From the NCBI GenBank assembly GCA_964620915.1, contig CAZUKP010000004.1:21302-85301 (forward strand): 64,000 nucleotides of DNA. The letters are read 5' to 3'. Numbering within the stretch: the first letter of the stretch is position 1; each line of letters starts with the position of its first letter. The stretch is from Hyphomicrobium_A sp964620915 (GTDB lineage: Bacteria; Pseudomonadota; Alphaproteobacteria; Rhizobiales; Hyphomicrobiaceae). Under the pieces are notes generated by a model. The model worked only from the letters and a program-made list of their open reading frames with translations, did not search any database and had not been told where the DNA came from. Shown piece by piece: positions 53,463-62,173 of the stretch. A program made the position numbers and the translations under genes.

Positions 53463-54499
53463 AATTTCTCGATCAGGCCAAGATCTACATTTTCTCCGGG
53501 ACAGGGGGCGATGGTTGCGTCAGCTTCCGGCGTGAGAAATTTATCGAGTACGGCGGCCCGGACGGTGGTGACGGCGGCAAGGGCGGTGACGTGTGGGCTG
53601 AATGTGTCGAAAACCTCAACACCCTCATCGACTACCGCTATCAGCAACACTTTAAGGGTAAGCGGGGTGGCCACGGCATGGGCCGAAGCCGGTCCGGGGC
53701 CAAAGGTGCCGATTGCATCCTCAAGGTCCCTCCCGGCACGCAAATCTATGCCGAGGATCAGGAAACGCTGCTTGCCGACCTGGAAAAGCCCGGCGAGCGC
53801 GTACTTCTAGCAAAAGGTGGAAACGGCGGGTTTGGCAACGAGCACTTCAAGTCGTCAACCAATCAGGCACCCCGGCGGGCCAATTCCGGTCAGCCCGGAG
53901 AAGAGCTTACCATCTGGCTACGCTTGAAGCTCATCGCGGATGCTGGTTTGGTCGGGCTGCCGAATGCTGGCAAGTCCACCTTCCTGGCAACGGTAAGTGA
54001 GGCAAAGCCTAAGATTGCCGACTACCCGTTCACGACCCTGCACCCCAACCTCGGCGTGGTGCGCGCTGGAGACGTGGATTTTGTTCTGGCCGACATTCCT
54101 GGCTTGATCGAGGGGGCCAGTGAGGGCGTGGGTCTTGGCACGCGCTTTCTCGGCCATTTGGAGCGCACCAAGGTTCTTCTTCACCTCGTGGATGCCACTC
54201 AGGACGACGTGGCGGGCGCCTACCGCACCATACGCCGGGAGCTGAAGGCCTACGGAGCAGGTCTGGAGAAGGAAAAAGAGATCGTGGCGCTGTCCAAGTG
54301 CGATGCCATCGACCAGGCCACCATCGCCGAACGCGCAGAAGCCCTAAAGAAGGCGGCCAAGAAGACTCCGCTCATTCTCTCGGCGGTCTCCGGCCTCGGC
54401 GTCAAAGAAGCCCTTTTCGCACTTGCCCGCGAAATCGCGCAGGGCAGAAGTCGGGAGAAAGTGGGGGAGCCGGAGGGCGACCAGTCCTGGCGGCCCTAA
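53459..54499 (+). CDS. obgE: GTPase Obg
   Basis: 346 residues. The Obg fold begins MKFLDQAKIYIFSGTGGDGC and includes Gly-rich GGPDGGDGGKGGDVW. The G domain has G1 GLPNAGKST, G3 DIPGLIEGA, G4 LSKCD (variant of NKxD) and G5 SAVSG. Acts in ribosome assembly and the stringent response. Usually followed by proB in Rhizobiales; here proB lies 6.5 kb further on. Confidence 0.97.
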   Translation: MKFLDQAKIYIFSGTGGDGCVSFRREKFIEYGGPDGGDGGKGGDVWAECVENLNTLIDYRYQQHFKGKRGGHGMGRSRSGAKGADCILKVPPGTQIYAEDQETLLADLEKPGERVLLAKGGNGGFGNEHFKSSTNQAPRRANSGQPGEELTIWLRLKLIADAGLVGLPNAGKSTFLATVSEAKPKIADYPFTTLHPNLGVVRAGDVDFVLADIPGLIEGASEGVGLGTRFLGHLERTKVLLHLVDATQDDVAGAYRTIRRELKAYGAGLEKEKEIVALSKCDAIDQATIAERAEALKKAAKKTPLILSAVSGLGVKEALFALAREIAQGRSREKVGEPEGDQSWRP

Positions 54500-54737
54500 A
54501 CCGGGCATATCGGCCGTCAGCTGACACAAATTTGCGCCCTTCGGAGCTCGGCTAGGCCAAAGGTCGGCGCCGGAATGGGCCTTCGAGAAATTTTGCACTA
54601 TCCCAGATCTCGCAAGTCATTGAATTACAATACATAAATTCGGCCTGAAAAAAGCTTCTGCTCGTTCCCTGCGGAACAGCGGGAATGGGGCCCGAACCGT
54701 ACCTTGGGGTCATCGGATCAAACCAAGGGTGACGGTC

Positions 54738-55586
54738 GTGACGAACACAGCAGACACATTCAAGATCGCAGGCGGCAAGGTTGGTGTCCTCCTGATCCAC
54801 GGTCTTTGTGGCACCCCCGCTGAGATGCGCTTCGTCGCCATGGGCCTCGCCCGCCAAGGTTACACGGTTCACAGCCCCCAGCTCGCCGGTCACGGTGGCC
54901 GCACTCAGGACGTCGAAGAGACCTCCTGGCAGGACTGGTACCGCAGCGCTGAGGAAGCCCTCGATGAGCTTCGCAAAGAGTGTGACACGGTGATCGTCGG
55001 TGGCCTCTGCCTCGGCAGCATCCTCGGTCTTCACCTGGCTGCCAATCATCCCGAGAAGGTGCAGGGCGTCGCCCTCTTCTCCCCGACCCTCTGGATCAAT
55101 GGCTGGGCCATGCCCTGGTACACCAAGTTCTTCTCGCTGGTTCGCTCTCGCTCGGTTGCGCGCATGATGCACTTCCCTGATGCCGACTCACTGGGCATCA
55201 AGTGCCCCCGCGTTCGCACCTTCGTTAAGGCAGCCCTGGAGAGCACCGACAACAACGAGCTCGGCACTACGGGCGTTCCCGGCGCCATGGTTCTTGAGCA
55301 CTGCCGCATGGTGCGGGCCGCCAAGAAGATCTTGAAGCGCGTGACACAGCCCACCCTGATCATGCACTCGCGCGAAGATGACTATGCGAACCTCAACAAC
55401 GCCACGTACCTGCAGGGCGAAGTTGGCGGTAACGTCGAGATGGTCACGCTCAACGACAGCTACCACATGATCACGCTGGACAAGGAGCGCCACGTGGTCG
55501 TTGAGAAGACCCACGCTTTCATCCAGCGCGTTGTCGCAACGCTCCCGGCCCAGGCCGACGACAACGTTCTCCCCCTGGCCGCGTAA
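54738..55586 (+). CDS. alpha/beta hydrolase with Cys nucleophile
   Basis: 282 residues of the carboxylesterase type. The oxyanion region is LLIHGLCGTP, the nucleophile elbow GGLCLGS has Cys91 where esterases have Ser, and the acid and His are in SREDDYAN and DSYHMIT. A Cys nucleophile is known in dienelactone hydrolase (GYCxGG). Codon use is extreme (almost all TTC, CAC, TAC, AAC, AAG), unlike its neighbours, and looks like a very highly expressed gene. GTG at 54738 is preferred because AAGGG lies 9 nt upstream; GTG at 54729 is also in frame. Confidence 0.82.
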   Translation: MTNTADTFKIAGGKVGVLLIHGLCGTPAEMRFVAMGLARQGYTVHSPQLAGHGGRTQDVEETSWQDWYRSAEEALDELRKECDTVIVGGLCLGSILGLHLAANHPEKVQGVALFSPTLWINGWAMPWYTKFFSLVRSRSVARMMHFPDADSLGIKCPRVRTFVKAALESTDNNELGTTGVPGAMVLEHCRMVRAAKKILKRVTQPTLIMHSREDDYANLNNATYLQGEVGGNVEMVTLNDSYHMITLDKERHVVVEKTHAFIQRVVATLPAQADDNVLPLAA

Positions 55587-55632
55587 GTCCGTAGGCCCCG
55601 GGGTCCAGTCACACCTACTCTCACCGCCGGAC

Positions 55633-55654
55633 GCGCCAGAGGAAACTCTGGCGC
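55633..55654 (+). terminator. hairpin after the hydrolase gene
   Basis: GCGCCAGAG-GAAA-CTCTGGCGC, perfect 9-bp stem with a GNRA tetraloop, 46 bp after the hydrolase stop. Only TT follows, so termination is uncertain; it could also stabilise the mRNA 3' end. Confidence 0.4.
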
Positions 55655-55748
55655 TTCGAGCTGCCTACGCATTGGCTTCCGCCGCCAGAGTGTGCAGAAC
55701 TACGGCACTCAGTCTGTCAAACCCATTGGGGGCCACAGAGGCGGTGCA

Positions 55749-57092
55749 ATGAACAGTGGCACGAGTGCGATCGATAGCTGCTACTGGCAAACAGGACGGG
55801 GGCCGCGAGAGGTATCCCCGTCCCTCGCCGGCAGTGCGAAAGCCCACGTTGCGATCATCGGTGGCGGGTTCACTGGGTTGGCCACGGCGTATCACCTGAA
55901 GGTCGCTGACCCAGGCCTCGACGTCGCCATCCTGGAAGCCGAAACGACGGGCTTCGGTGCGAGCGGGCGGAACGCTGGCTTCGTCATGACGTTGTTTGGC
56001 GCTTCTATTTCCCAAATGAAATCCTTGCACGGCAAAGAACGTGTCCGCGAGGCTCACCAATACATGATGAACGCGATCGATGCGATGGAGGCAATGATTT
56101 CCGAGCATGAGATCGACTGCGACTTTGAGCGCTCGGGCTTTCTCAAGGTCGCCACAGCACCCGCTTACGTCGCGCGCATCCAAGACGAGATCGAACTCTT
56201 CCATTCGTTGGGGTTCGATGACTTTCGGTGGCTCAATCCATCCGAGCTCGCCAATCGCGTACGGTCGCCAGACTTCCTCGGCGCATGTCTGGAGCCGGGC
56301 TGCGGCTTAATAAACCCGGTCAAATGGGTCGAAGCTTTGAGGAGTCTTGCGCGCGAGCGTGGTGCTCGGCTCTATGAAGGGACGCGAGTCACGGGGATCG
56401 TGCGTGAACCCGGTCGATATCTGCTCACGACAGAAGATGGTTCGCTTACTGCAAACAAGATCGTCTTTGCTACGAACGGTTATTCGCATCTCTTGCCGTG
56501 GATGCGTTTCAAACAAATCCCGGCCTATGCCTATATCGTCGTCACCGAGCCCTTAAGCGACGAACAGCTCGCCTCAATCGGATGGGCGGGTCGGGAAGGA
56601 ATCGAGGACGGGCGCAACTTCATGCACTTTTATCGCCTGACGCCGGACAACAGAATCCTTGCCGGGGGCGGCCCGGGGATCGTGCCTTTCGCGGGCCGAA
56701 TGAAGCATGATCGCTGCCCGAAAGCATGGGATCACCTTGAACGCTTTATTGGTGAGACATTTCCGGCGCTGAAGGGGATTGGCGTCGCGCGTCGTTGGGG
56801 TGGCGCGTTTTCCGTCACCTTCAACTCGACACCGCAAATTGGCACGCTTAACGATGGAACCGCGGCCTATTCAATCGGGTGTACAGGACATGGCGTTGCC
56901 ATGACCCACATGAACGGGCGAATTCTTCGCGATCTCATTCTTGAACGGAAAACGGAACTGACAGACCTTTGGTTCGTCAACCGCCGGTCGTTGCCAATTC
57001 CACCGGAACCGTTTCAATCGATCGGCACCAAGGCCGTGACGATCGCCATGGCTCTCGATGACTGGTGGTGCGATCGTAGCGCTCAGCGGTGA
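55749..57092 (+). CDS. FAD-dependent amine/amino acid oxidase (DAO family)
   Basis: 447 residues from MNSGTSAI. Rossmann motif VAIIGGGFTGLATAYHL, and ETTGFGASGRNAGFV, typical of gamma-glutamylputrescine oxidase (PuuB-like) and other DAO enzymes. The C-terminal part has RRWGGAFSVT and SIGCTGHGVAMTHMNGR. It should oxidise an amine or imino acid with FAD. No other put or puu gene is near. Convergent with the pqqA transcript. Confidence 0.88.
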   Translation: MNSGTSAIDSCYWQTGRGPREVSPSLAGSAKAHVAIIGGGFTGLATAYHLKVADPGLDVAILEAETTGFGASGRNAGFVMTLFGASISQMKSLHGKERVREAHQYMMNAIDAMEAMISEHEIDCDFERSGFLKVATAPAYVARIQDEIELFHSLGFDDFRWLNPSELANRVRSPDFLGACLEPGCGLINPVKWVEALRSLARERGARLYEGTRVTGIVREPGRYLLTTEDGSLTANKIVFATNGYSHLLPWMRFKQIPAYAYIVVTEPLSDEQLASIGWAGREGIEDGRNFMHFYRLTPDNRILAGGGPGIVPFAGRMKHDRCPKAWDHLERFIGETFPALKGIGVARRWGGAFSVTFNSTPQIGTLNDGTAAYSIGCTGHGVAMTHMNGRILRDLILERKTELTDLWFVNRRSLPIPPEPFQSIGTKAVTIAMALDDWWCDRSAQR

Positions 57093-57140
57093 TAATAAAT
57101 GGGAAAGGGCCAGCCCCCCCGGTGCTTTCCCCAAAACACA

Positions 57141-57165
57141 AGCGGCGGCCGAAGAGGCCGCCGCT
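57141..57165. terminator. bidirectional hairpin between the DAO gene and pqqA
   Basis: AGCGGCGGCC-GAAGA-GGCCGCCGCT, perfect 10-bp stem. On the minus strand a TTGTGTTTTGGGG tract follows, so it could end the pqqA transcript; on the plus strand there is no U-tract. Confidence 0.55.
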
Positions 57166-57188
57166 AAATGCTAGTCCGTGATCGAACG

Positions 57189-57278
57189 TTAGATGATGTC
57201 GATCTCGGCTGGAAGGTACGAGGTAACCTCGAGGCCAACTTCCTGCTCACGAACTGCCGGCTTGGTCCAAGTCTTCAT
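57189..57278 (-). CDS. pqqA: PQQ precursor peptide PqqA (orphan)
   Basis: 29 residues. The Glu-x3-Tyr pair that PqqE cross-links is present in EVTSY (Glu17, Tyr21), and the C-terminus AEIDII resembles AEID of Methylobacterium PqqA. AGGAGGAG lies 8 nt before the ATG, an excellent site. No pqqB, C, D or E gene is in the window, and the next gene downstream is on the other strand, so this copy is separate from the processing genes. Confidence 0.88.
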   Translation of the reverse strand: MKTWTKPAVREQEVGLEVTSYLPAEIDII

Positions 57279-57298
57279 AACTAATCTCCTCCTGTGTT

Positions 57299-57361
57299 CC
57301 AGAGGAATACCTGTCCCTCTGGGGATGACTGGAAGATAGGCATTCGACTTGATAACTTCAA
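57299..57361 (-). promoter_or_regulatory. pqqA promoter and leader hairpin
   Basis: On the minus strand, TTGAAG (57361-57356), a 17-nt spacer and TATCTT (57338-57333) form a good sigma-70-type promoter. Immediately downstream a hairpin CCAGAGG / CCTCTGG with a 10-nt loop (57322-57299) occupies the 5' end of the expected mRNA, ending 20 nt before the ATG. Confidence 0.55.
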
Positions 57362-57457
57362 ATCGCAATTGCGTGATGAAATCATAAGAATATCTGATCG
57401 CCTTGATGTGTCCGGCTGATCGCCGGAACTCCGACCAGATACCATCTCAGATCGCCC

Positions 57458-59263
57458 CTAAGGACTTGAAAAGCTTTCCAGACTGGCCTGGGGGAAATAG
57501 AGCCCAGCGGGCCGCCGGGACCACCACTGGCCTCTAGGAACCCCCTCAGCTGGTGCCGCAAAGCGGTACTCATACAACTGCGCGCGCACGTACTTCGGCG
57601 GCGCCCCAGGAAACGGGTCAAGGGCAAGTAACCCGGTCACGCTCGTGCTGCCTTCCAATAGTCTCCGGGCCAATTGTCCGAACCAGGGATTCTGAGGAGC
57701 GCTGCCATACGCAGCAAACCACATTTGCCAATCGAGCCGAGGCTGGTGCGGAATATTCCACCAGAGCCGCCGATCGACGGGGCCGGGATAGTAGCGAAAC
57801 ACGTAGGGCCGCCACGTTTTTCCGTCGTTCGAACCCTCAACCACGATCTGCGGCCGCGTGGTCGTTGTCGTTGCGAACGGACCATAGTGGTTGGCGATTT
57901 GCAGCGGTGTGATCGCCCGAGTGAGCCAACCCGCGATGGGCAGGTTTGAGTGCATGAATGGCTGCCAGAGCCGCTCCAGACCAGCGGGCACAAGAATGAC
58001 CGCAAGTACGGTGGCAACGATCGTTGCAGCGCGTCCCGGAACGGGCGCGCGATCTTCCACCTGAGACACCAAGCGGGCCGGAAACTGAGTGCTGAGAGCT
58101 TGGTCATCAAACAGGAAAATGCACAGGAGCATCGTCAACAGATTGAAGAAACCATAGTTGCCGGTCAGTACGATCAAGAACTGGAAGAGCAACACGCATG
58201 CGGCCAGAAACGCGCGCGGCCGGCGCGGCAGGAATACGAGAAATACTAAGAAGAGTTCGACGATCAAAGTCGCCGCGGTCGCGCTGGCGAGGAGCCATTC
58301 GGGCAGGCGCGCCGCATACCAAGCGAGCGGCGTTGGCAACGGCTGAGTCCAGAAGTGGTAGTTGAGCGCCGTGAGCTTCTGCCAGGTCGCATCACCCGAC
58401 AGCATCTTCACCGCGCCAGACAGGAAGATGTAGCGAAAGAATAGCCAACGATATAGCCAGACGATGATACGCGACCCCGACGTAAGGAAGATCGCCAGGA
58501 AACCGGTTTCGAGCAGAAGCTGATCCCACTGATAGCTGGTGAAGACCTGGCCGGCGTAGATGTACGACAGGTACAAGATGTAGGCCGCAATCAGCGCCGG
58601 CCGCACCCATATTCCGACGGCAATCAGTACCCCCGCCGCGGCGCCAAGAATGGTTCCCGCGATCAACACACCGTCGCTTGCACTTAGCCAGAAAAGCGTT
58701 GGCATCTGCCAGTAAGCGGTGGGGCCCAACACATCGCGGGCCGCAGGCAAGTATTCATCAAGCGGCAAGAGACCGTCGTGACCGATCAATCCAAGGACCT
58801 GGATGCCGAGGGAGGCGAAGGCGGCCAAGTAGATGACGCCAAGGCCGCGCAGAAACACCCAGCTAACGAGCGCGTACCGTTCGGGCTGCGGCGCCGGCCC
58901 CCAAAGGATGCTCGTAATCCAAGAAAGCAAGCCCCTTCGGCGCGAAAAGAACCCGTAGGCCCACTCGCTAACAGGGGCAAAACCGGGCACGCGCTTGTAC
59001 ATCCACCACCACGCGCCGTGTCCGGGTGCGTATTTTACGACCCGGAAGCTCGCGGCAGCGCCCGCATGGACGGTACCGTCAAGCTCAATCAACTGGATCG
59101 CCTGTTTGAAAGAGCGGACGGGAATGTCTGGGAAATCTGCAGCAGCTTCTTGATAAGGGCGATAGTCGACGCGATCACCGGTTAGCAGACGCCAATAATC
59201 GATCCAGGTGCGGCAAATCCCGCACTCGCCGTCGTACACCAATGTCGCGCGCGAGCCTGACAT
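57458..59263 (-). CDS. DCC domain fused to lipase maturation factor-like membrane protein
   Basis: 601 residues. N-terminal DCC thiol-oxidoreductase domain (about 1-115; YDGECGICRTW with C-x2-C) is followed by about eight helices of a lipase maturation factor (LMF)/HTTM protein (SYQWDQLLLETGFLAIFL, SGAVKMLSGDATW) and a C-terminal soluble part (about 470-590) with WRPYVFRYYPG and PPKYVRAQLYEYRF. LMFs fold secreted lipases in animals; the bacterial role is unknown. It starts 11 nt after the monooxygenase stop on the same strand, so the two are probably co-transcribed. Confidence 0.88.
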   Translation of the reverse strand: MSGSRATLVYDGECGICRTWIDYWRLLTGDRVDYRPYQEAAADFPDIPVRSFKQAIQLIELDGTVHAGAAASFRVVKYAPGHGAWWWMYKRVPGFAPVSEWAYGFFSRRRGLLSWITSILWGPAPQPERYALVSWVFLRGLGVIYLAAFASLGIQVLGLIGHDGLLPLDEYLPAARDVLGPTAYWQMPTLFWLSASDGVLIAGTILGAAAGVLIAVGIWVRPALIAAYILYLSYIYAGQVFTSYQWDQLLLETGFLAIFLTSGSRIIVWLYRWLFFRYIFLSGAVKMLSGDATWQKLTALNYHFWTQPLPTPLAWYAARLPEWLLASATAATLIVELFLVFLVFLPRRPRAFLAACVLLFQFLIVLTGNYGFFNLLTMLLCIFLFDDQALSTQFPARLVSQVEDRAPVPGRAATIVATVLAVILVPAGLERLWQPFMHSNLPIAGWLTRAITPLQIANHYGPFATTTTTRPQIVVEGSNDGKTWRPYVFRYYPGPVDRRLWWNIPHQPRLDWQMWFAAYGSAPQNPWFGQLARRLLEGSTSVTGLLALDPFPGAPPKYVRAQLYEYRFAAPAEGVPRGQWWSRRPAGLYFPQASLESFSSP

Positions 59264-59274
59264 GGGTGGTTACC

Positions 59275-60483
59275 TCAACCTGCTACTTCCTCTGCCCCAT
59301 AGTCCGGCAGCTCAATCCGATCGACGAGGCTATTCCCGATCGCAAATTTGGCAACAAAGGGTATCGCGAAACTCTTCGTGATCTGATTGCGCAAGAAAAG
59401 CGCGAGCTTTGTCCTGGGCGCAAAGCTGCCGGCAAATTGCTCCGCCGCCTTTTGCTTCGTCGCGATCAAAGGCCGGAGCAGCGTCTCATAGCGGTGAAAT
59501 GTCGTTGCCACATCGTCTCTTGCTTGGGTCAGCTCGCCGGCAAGAATATATGCTCCGGCCATGGCAAGTGCCGATCCCTGGCCGGCCAGAAGCGAGACGC
59601 AGTAGGCCGCATCACCGAGAAGCGCTACACGGCCCTTCGACCAACAATCCATGTGAATCTGACTGACGCGATCGAAGTAGACGTCGTCGCAACGATCAAG
59701 AGTTGCCAATATTTGCGGACACTCCCAACCGGTATTGCCAAACGTGGCATGCAAAACTTTCTTCTGCGCTTCGATATCGTGCGGATCGATATCTAGGGGT
59801 GCATCGGATGCAAACACGAACATAAACATTGTGCGGTCCTCGCGCATGGCAAAGCGCGCGACCTGCTTTCCCGGCACCGAATAGCTGACATAGACGAGTT
59901 CATCCCGGGGGCGGTACCCATGAGCCTCGAACGCGGCAACGGTGTAGCCGAGATACTTCTCAAAGTTTTCGTCAGCCCCGAACGCGAGCCGGCGCACCTG
60001 AGACCGTAGTCCATCCGCGCCGATTACAAGGTCGAAACGCCGGTCGGCTGCCTTGTCGAATGTGACGTGGACTCCATCGGGGCGCGCATCGATCTCTTTG
60101 ATGCTGTCGCCGAAGATGGTCTCGCACCCTCTCTCAATCCTACGGTAGACGAGCTTCGCCAAATCACCGCGCGGCAGACTCACATAGCGGCCGTCGGTGA
60201 GTTCGCGAAAAACATTGGCGCCAAAGCCACCAACACGGCGACCTTGCGCGTCGACGAGGCGCAGTTCGGAAACGTCGTAGCCCTCACGCCTCAGCTCTGG
60301 AACCAACCCCATCCGCTCCGCCACGTCGTAGCCGGAACCCCAAAAGTCGATGATGTAACCGCTTGTGCGAAGCTTTGATGCGTGCTCAACGAGCGTTGGT
60401 TCGAAGCCGCCCTGCATCAGCCAATAGGCAAGCGTTGGACCGGCGATGCCGGCGCCAGAAATGAGAACGGCCTTGGCTTGCAT
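59275..60483 (-). CDS. FAD-dependent monooxygenase (PHBH-like)
   Basis: 402 residues from MQAKAVLISG. GxGxxG in SGAGIAGPTLAYW, the DG motif VIGADGLRSQVR, and GD motif VALLGDAAYCVSLLAGQGS are the three signatures of group A flavoprotein monooxygenases. Substrate unknown. The frame is open to 61026 but the upstream part does not resemble the family and the FAD motif sits at the correct distance from 60483. First gene of a pair with the LMF gene. Divergent from the 60570 gene. Confidence 0.9.
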   Translation of the reverse strand: MQAKAVLISGAGIAGPTLAYWLMQGGFEPTLVEHASKLRTSGYIIDFWGSGYDVAERMGLVPELRREGYDVSELRLVDAQGRRVGGFGANVFRELTDGRYVSLPRGDLAKLVYRRIERGCETIFGDSIKEIDARPDGVHVTFDKAADRRFDLVIGADGLRSQVRRLAFGADENFEKYLGYTVAAFEAHGYRPRDELVYVSYSVPGKQVARFAMREDRTMFMFVFASDAPLDIDPHDIEAQKKVLHATFGNTGWECPQILATLDRCDDVYFDRVSQIHMDCWSKGRVALLGDAAYCVSLLAGQGSALAMAGAYILAGELTQARDDVATTFHRYETLLRPLIATKQKAAEQFAGSFAPRTKLALFLRNQITKSFAIPFVAKFAIGNSLVDRIELPDYGAEEVAG

Positions 60484-60569
60484 GGACACCTCGCCAAATG
60501 TATTGGAAGCGGGTCGTGGGCCACCTGAACATTGGTACGGGCTTGGGTCGCCAGTTTGATGAGGCTTCC

Positions 60570-60854
60570 ATGGGCCGTTGGACACTAGAGGGTTACGATT
60601 CTTTTGCGAAGGAAGCGTACGCCTTACCTGGCAGCTATCCCTCGCAACGTGTCGCCGAAAAGGCGGCCGTAAAGCGAATTCGAGTGCTGGGAATGATGCA
60701 GCCGAGCGAAATTTCAGGCGGACAGGATGGCATGCAAGACCATGTTCACGTCCGCCGACCTGATGGCACGAGCTACCGCTTTGTGCCCCCGCAACCCGTC
60801 CGGCCAGGCCCACTCTATCGTTTGGCCTGGGCTTTGGGATGGGGCCGACCCTAG
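60570..60854 (+). CDS. small hypothetical protein
   Basis: 94 residues from MGRWTLEGYDSF. A compact sequence: YDSFAKEAYALPGSY, a helix AEKAAVKRIRVLGM, then a SGGQDGMQDHVHV loop and a strand RRPDGTSYRFV. It looks like a conserved family of small cytoplasmic proteins, but I cannot name it. GAGG lies 5 nt before the ATG. The frame is open to 60498. It is divergent from the monooxygenase and upstream of proB. Confidence 0.65.
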   Translation: MGRWTLEGYDSFAKEAYALPGSYPSQRVAEKAAVKRIRVLGMMQPSEISGGQDGMQDHVHVRRPDGTSYRFVPPQPVRPGPLYRLAWALGWGRP

Positions 60855-60989
60855 GCCGAAGAGACTTCCTATATCTCTCATCGCCACCGTCCATTCGAAT
60901 AGGCTCGAATTCTAACGTTTCCCCTGTATGGTCCCGCGCAGCTTTTGGGCCATAGAACTCCACCGGAGGTTTAGGCTCCCGACAAGTCC

Positions 60990-62162
60990 ATGACCGCAAT
61001 GACTGAAAAAAAAACAAAACAGACAACAGAGCCTTCGGCCGTGCGTCCCGAATGGACGAATGCCAAGCGTATCGTCGTCAAGATCGGATCAGCCCTGCTG
61101 ACCGAGCGCACGACGGGCACTCTCAAGTCGGAGTGGTTGGGCTCGTTGATGGACGACGTCGCGAAGCTCGTGCAAGCGGGCAAGCAGGTTGTCCTGGTCT
61201 CCTCCGGCGCCATCGCGTTGGGGCGCCACAAGCTGCAGCTTCCCAAGGGACCGTTGGAGCTTGAGCAAAGCCAAGCTGCGGCAGCTGTAGGTCAGATCAG
61301 TCTGGCTCATGCTTACCAAGAGCGCGCGCACGCGCGCGGACTGACCGCTGCACAAATTCTGTTGACGTTGGGCGACACCGAGGAACGGCGCCGCTATCTC
61401 AACGCGCGCCATACGATCGAAACCCTGCTCGCGCTTGGCGCCATTCCTGTCGTCAATGAGAATGATACGGTCGCGACGACAGAGATCCGCTATGGCGACA
61501 ACGATCGATTATCGGCACGAGTCGCATCCATGGCCTGTGCCGATTGCCTAGTGCTACTGTCTGACGTCGATGGTCTTTACACCGCACCTCCCGGCACAAA
61601 GTCCGACGCCAAACGTGTCGACGTGGTTGCTGCCATCACACCCGAGATCGAAGCGATGGCGGGCGATGCTGGCACCGAATTATCGAAGGGCGGCATGAAG
61701 ACGAAGCTGGAGGCCGCGCGCATGGCGCTCTCCGCCGGTACCCACATGGTCATCTCGAGCGGCAAGGTGCTCCATCCCCTACAAGCGATTGCAGATGGAT
61801 GTGCGTGCACTTGGTTCCTGGCACCCTCCGATCCGCTAACGGCTAAGAAGCGCTGGATTGCAGGCCAGATGGAGCCCAAAGGGCATGTGTTTGTCGATGC
61901 CGGCGCCGAGAAAGCGCTCGCAGTGGGAAAAAGCCTATTGCCGGCGGGAGTTACACGGGTCGAAGGCACCTTCGATCGGGGCGATGCCGTTGTGATTCAC
62001 GCCACCGACGGCCGCGAATTGGGGCGCGGGCTCGTCGCCTATGCGAAGGGTGATGCGGAGCGTATCATCGGTCGCAAGAGCAGCGAGATCATGGAAATCC
62101 TTGGGCTGTCGCGCTGCGACGAGCTCATCCACCGAAATGACATGGCATTGCACAGGAACTAG
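60990..62162 (+). CDS. proB: glutamate 5-kinase
   Basis: 390 residues, first step of proline synthesis. Amino-acid kinase domain with VVKIGSALLT, VLVSSGAIALG, VVNENDTVATTEIRYGDND and GGMKTKLEAA, then a C-terminal PUA domain (about 300-385). Start region includes a Lys/Thr-rich extension of about 25 residues. Followed by proA after 11 bp, the normal operon. Confidence 0.97.
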   Translation: MTAMTEKKTKQTTEPSAVRPEWTNAKRIVVKIGSALLTERTTGTLKSEWLGSLMDDVAKLVQAGKQVVLVSSGAIALGRHKLQLPKGPLELEQSQAAAAVGQISLAHAYQERAHARGLTAAQILLTLGDTEERRRYLNARHTIETLLALGAIPVVNENDTVATTEIRYGDNDRLSARVASMACADCLVLLSDVDGLYTAPPGTKSDAKRVDVVAAITPEIEAMAGDAGTELSKGGMKTKLEAARMALSAGTHMVISSGKVLHPLQAIADGCACTWFLAPSDPLTAKKRWIAGQMEPKGHVFVDAGAEKALAVGKSLLPAGVTRVEGTFDRGDAVVIHATDGRELGRGLVAYAKGDAERIIGRKSSEIMEILGLSRCDELIHRNDMALHRN

Positions 62163-62173
62163 GCGAGACGGCT

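Noticed and set aside
54550..60860. Direct repeat CTAGGCC(A/G)AAG at both ends of the obgE-proB block
   Set aside because: Only 10 of 11 bases match, which is not significant over 6 kb and has no tRNA or integrase context.
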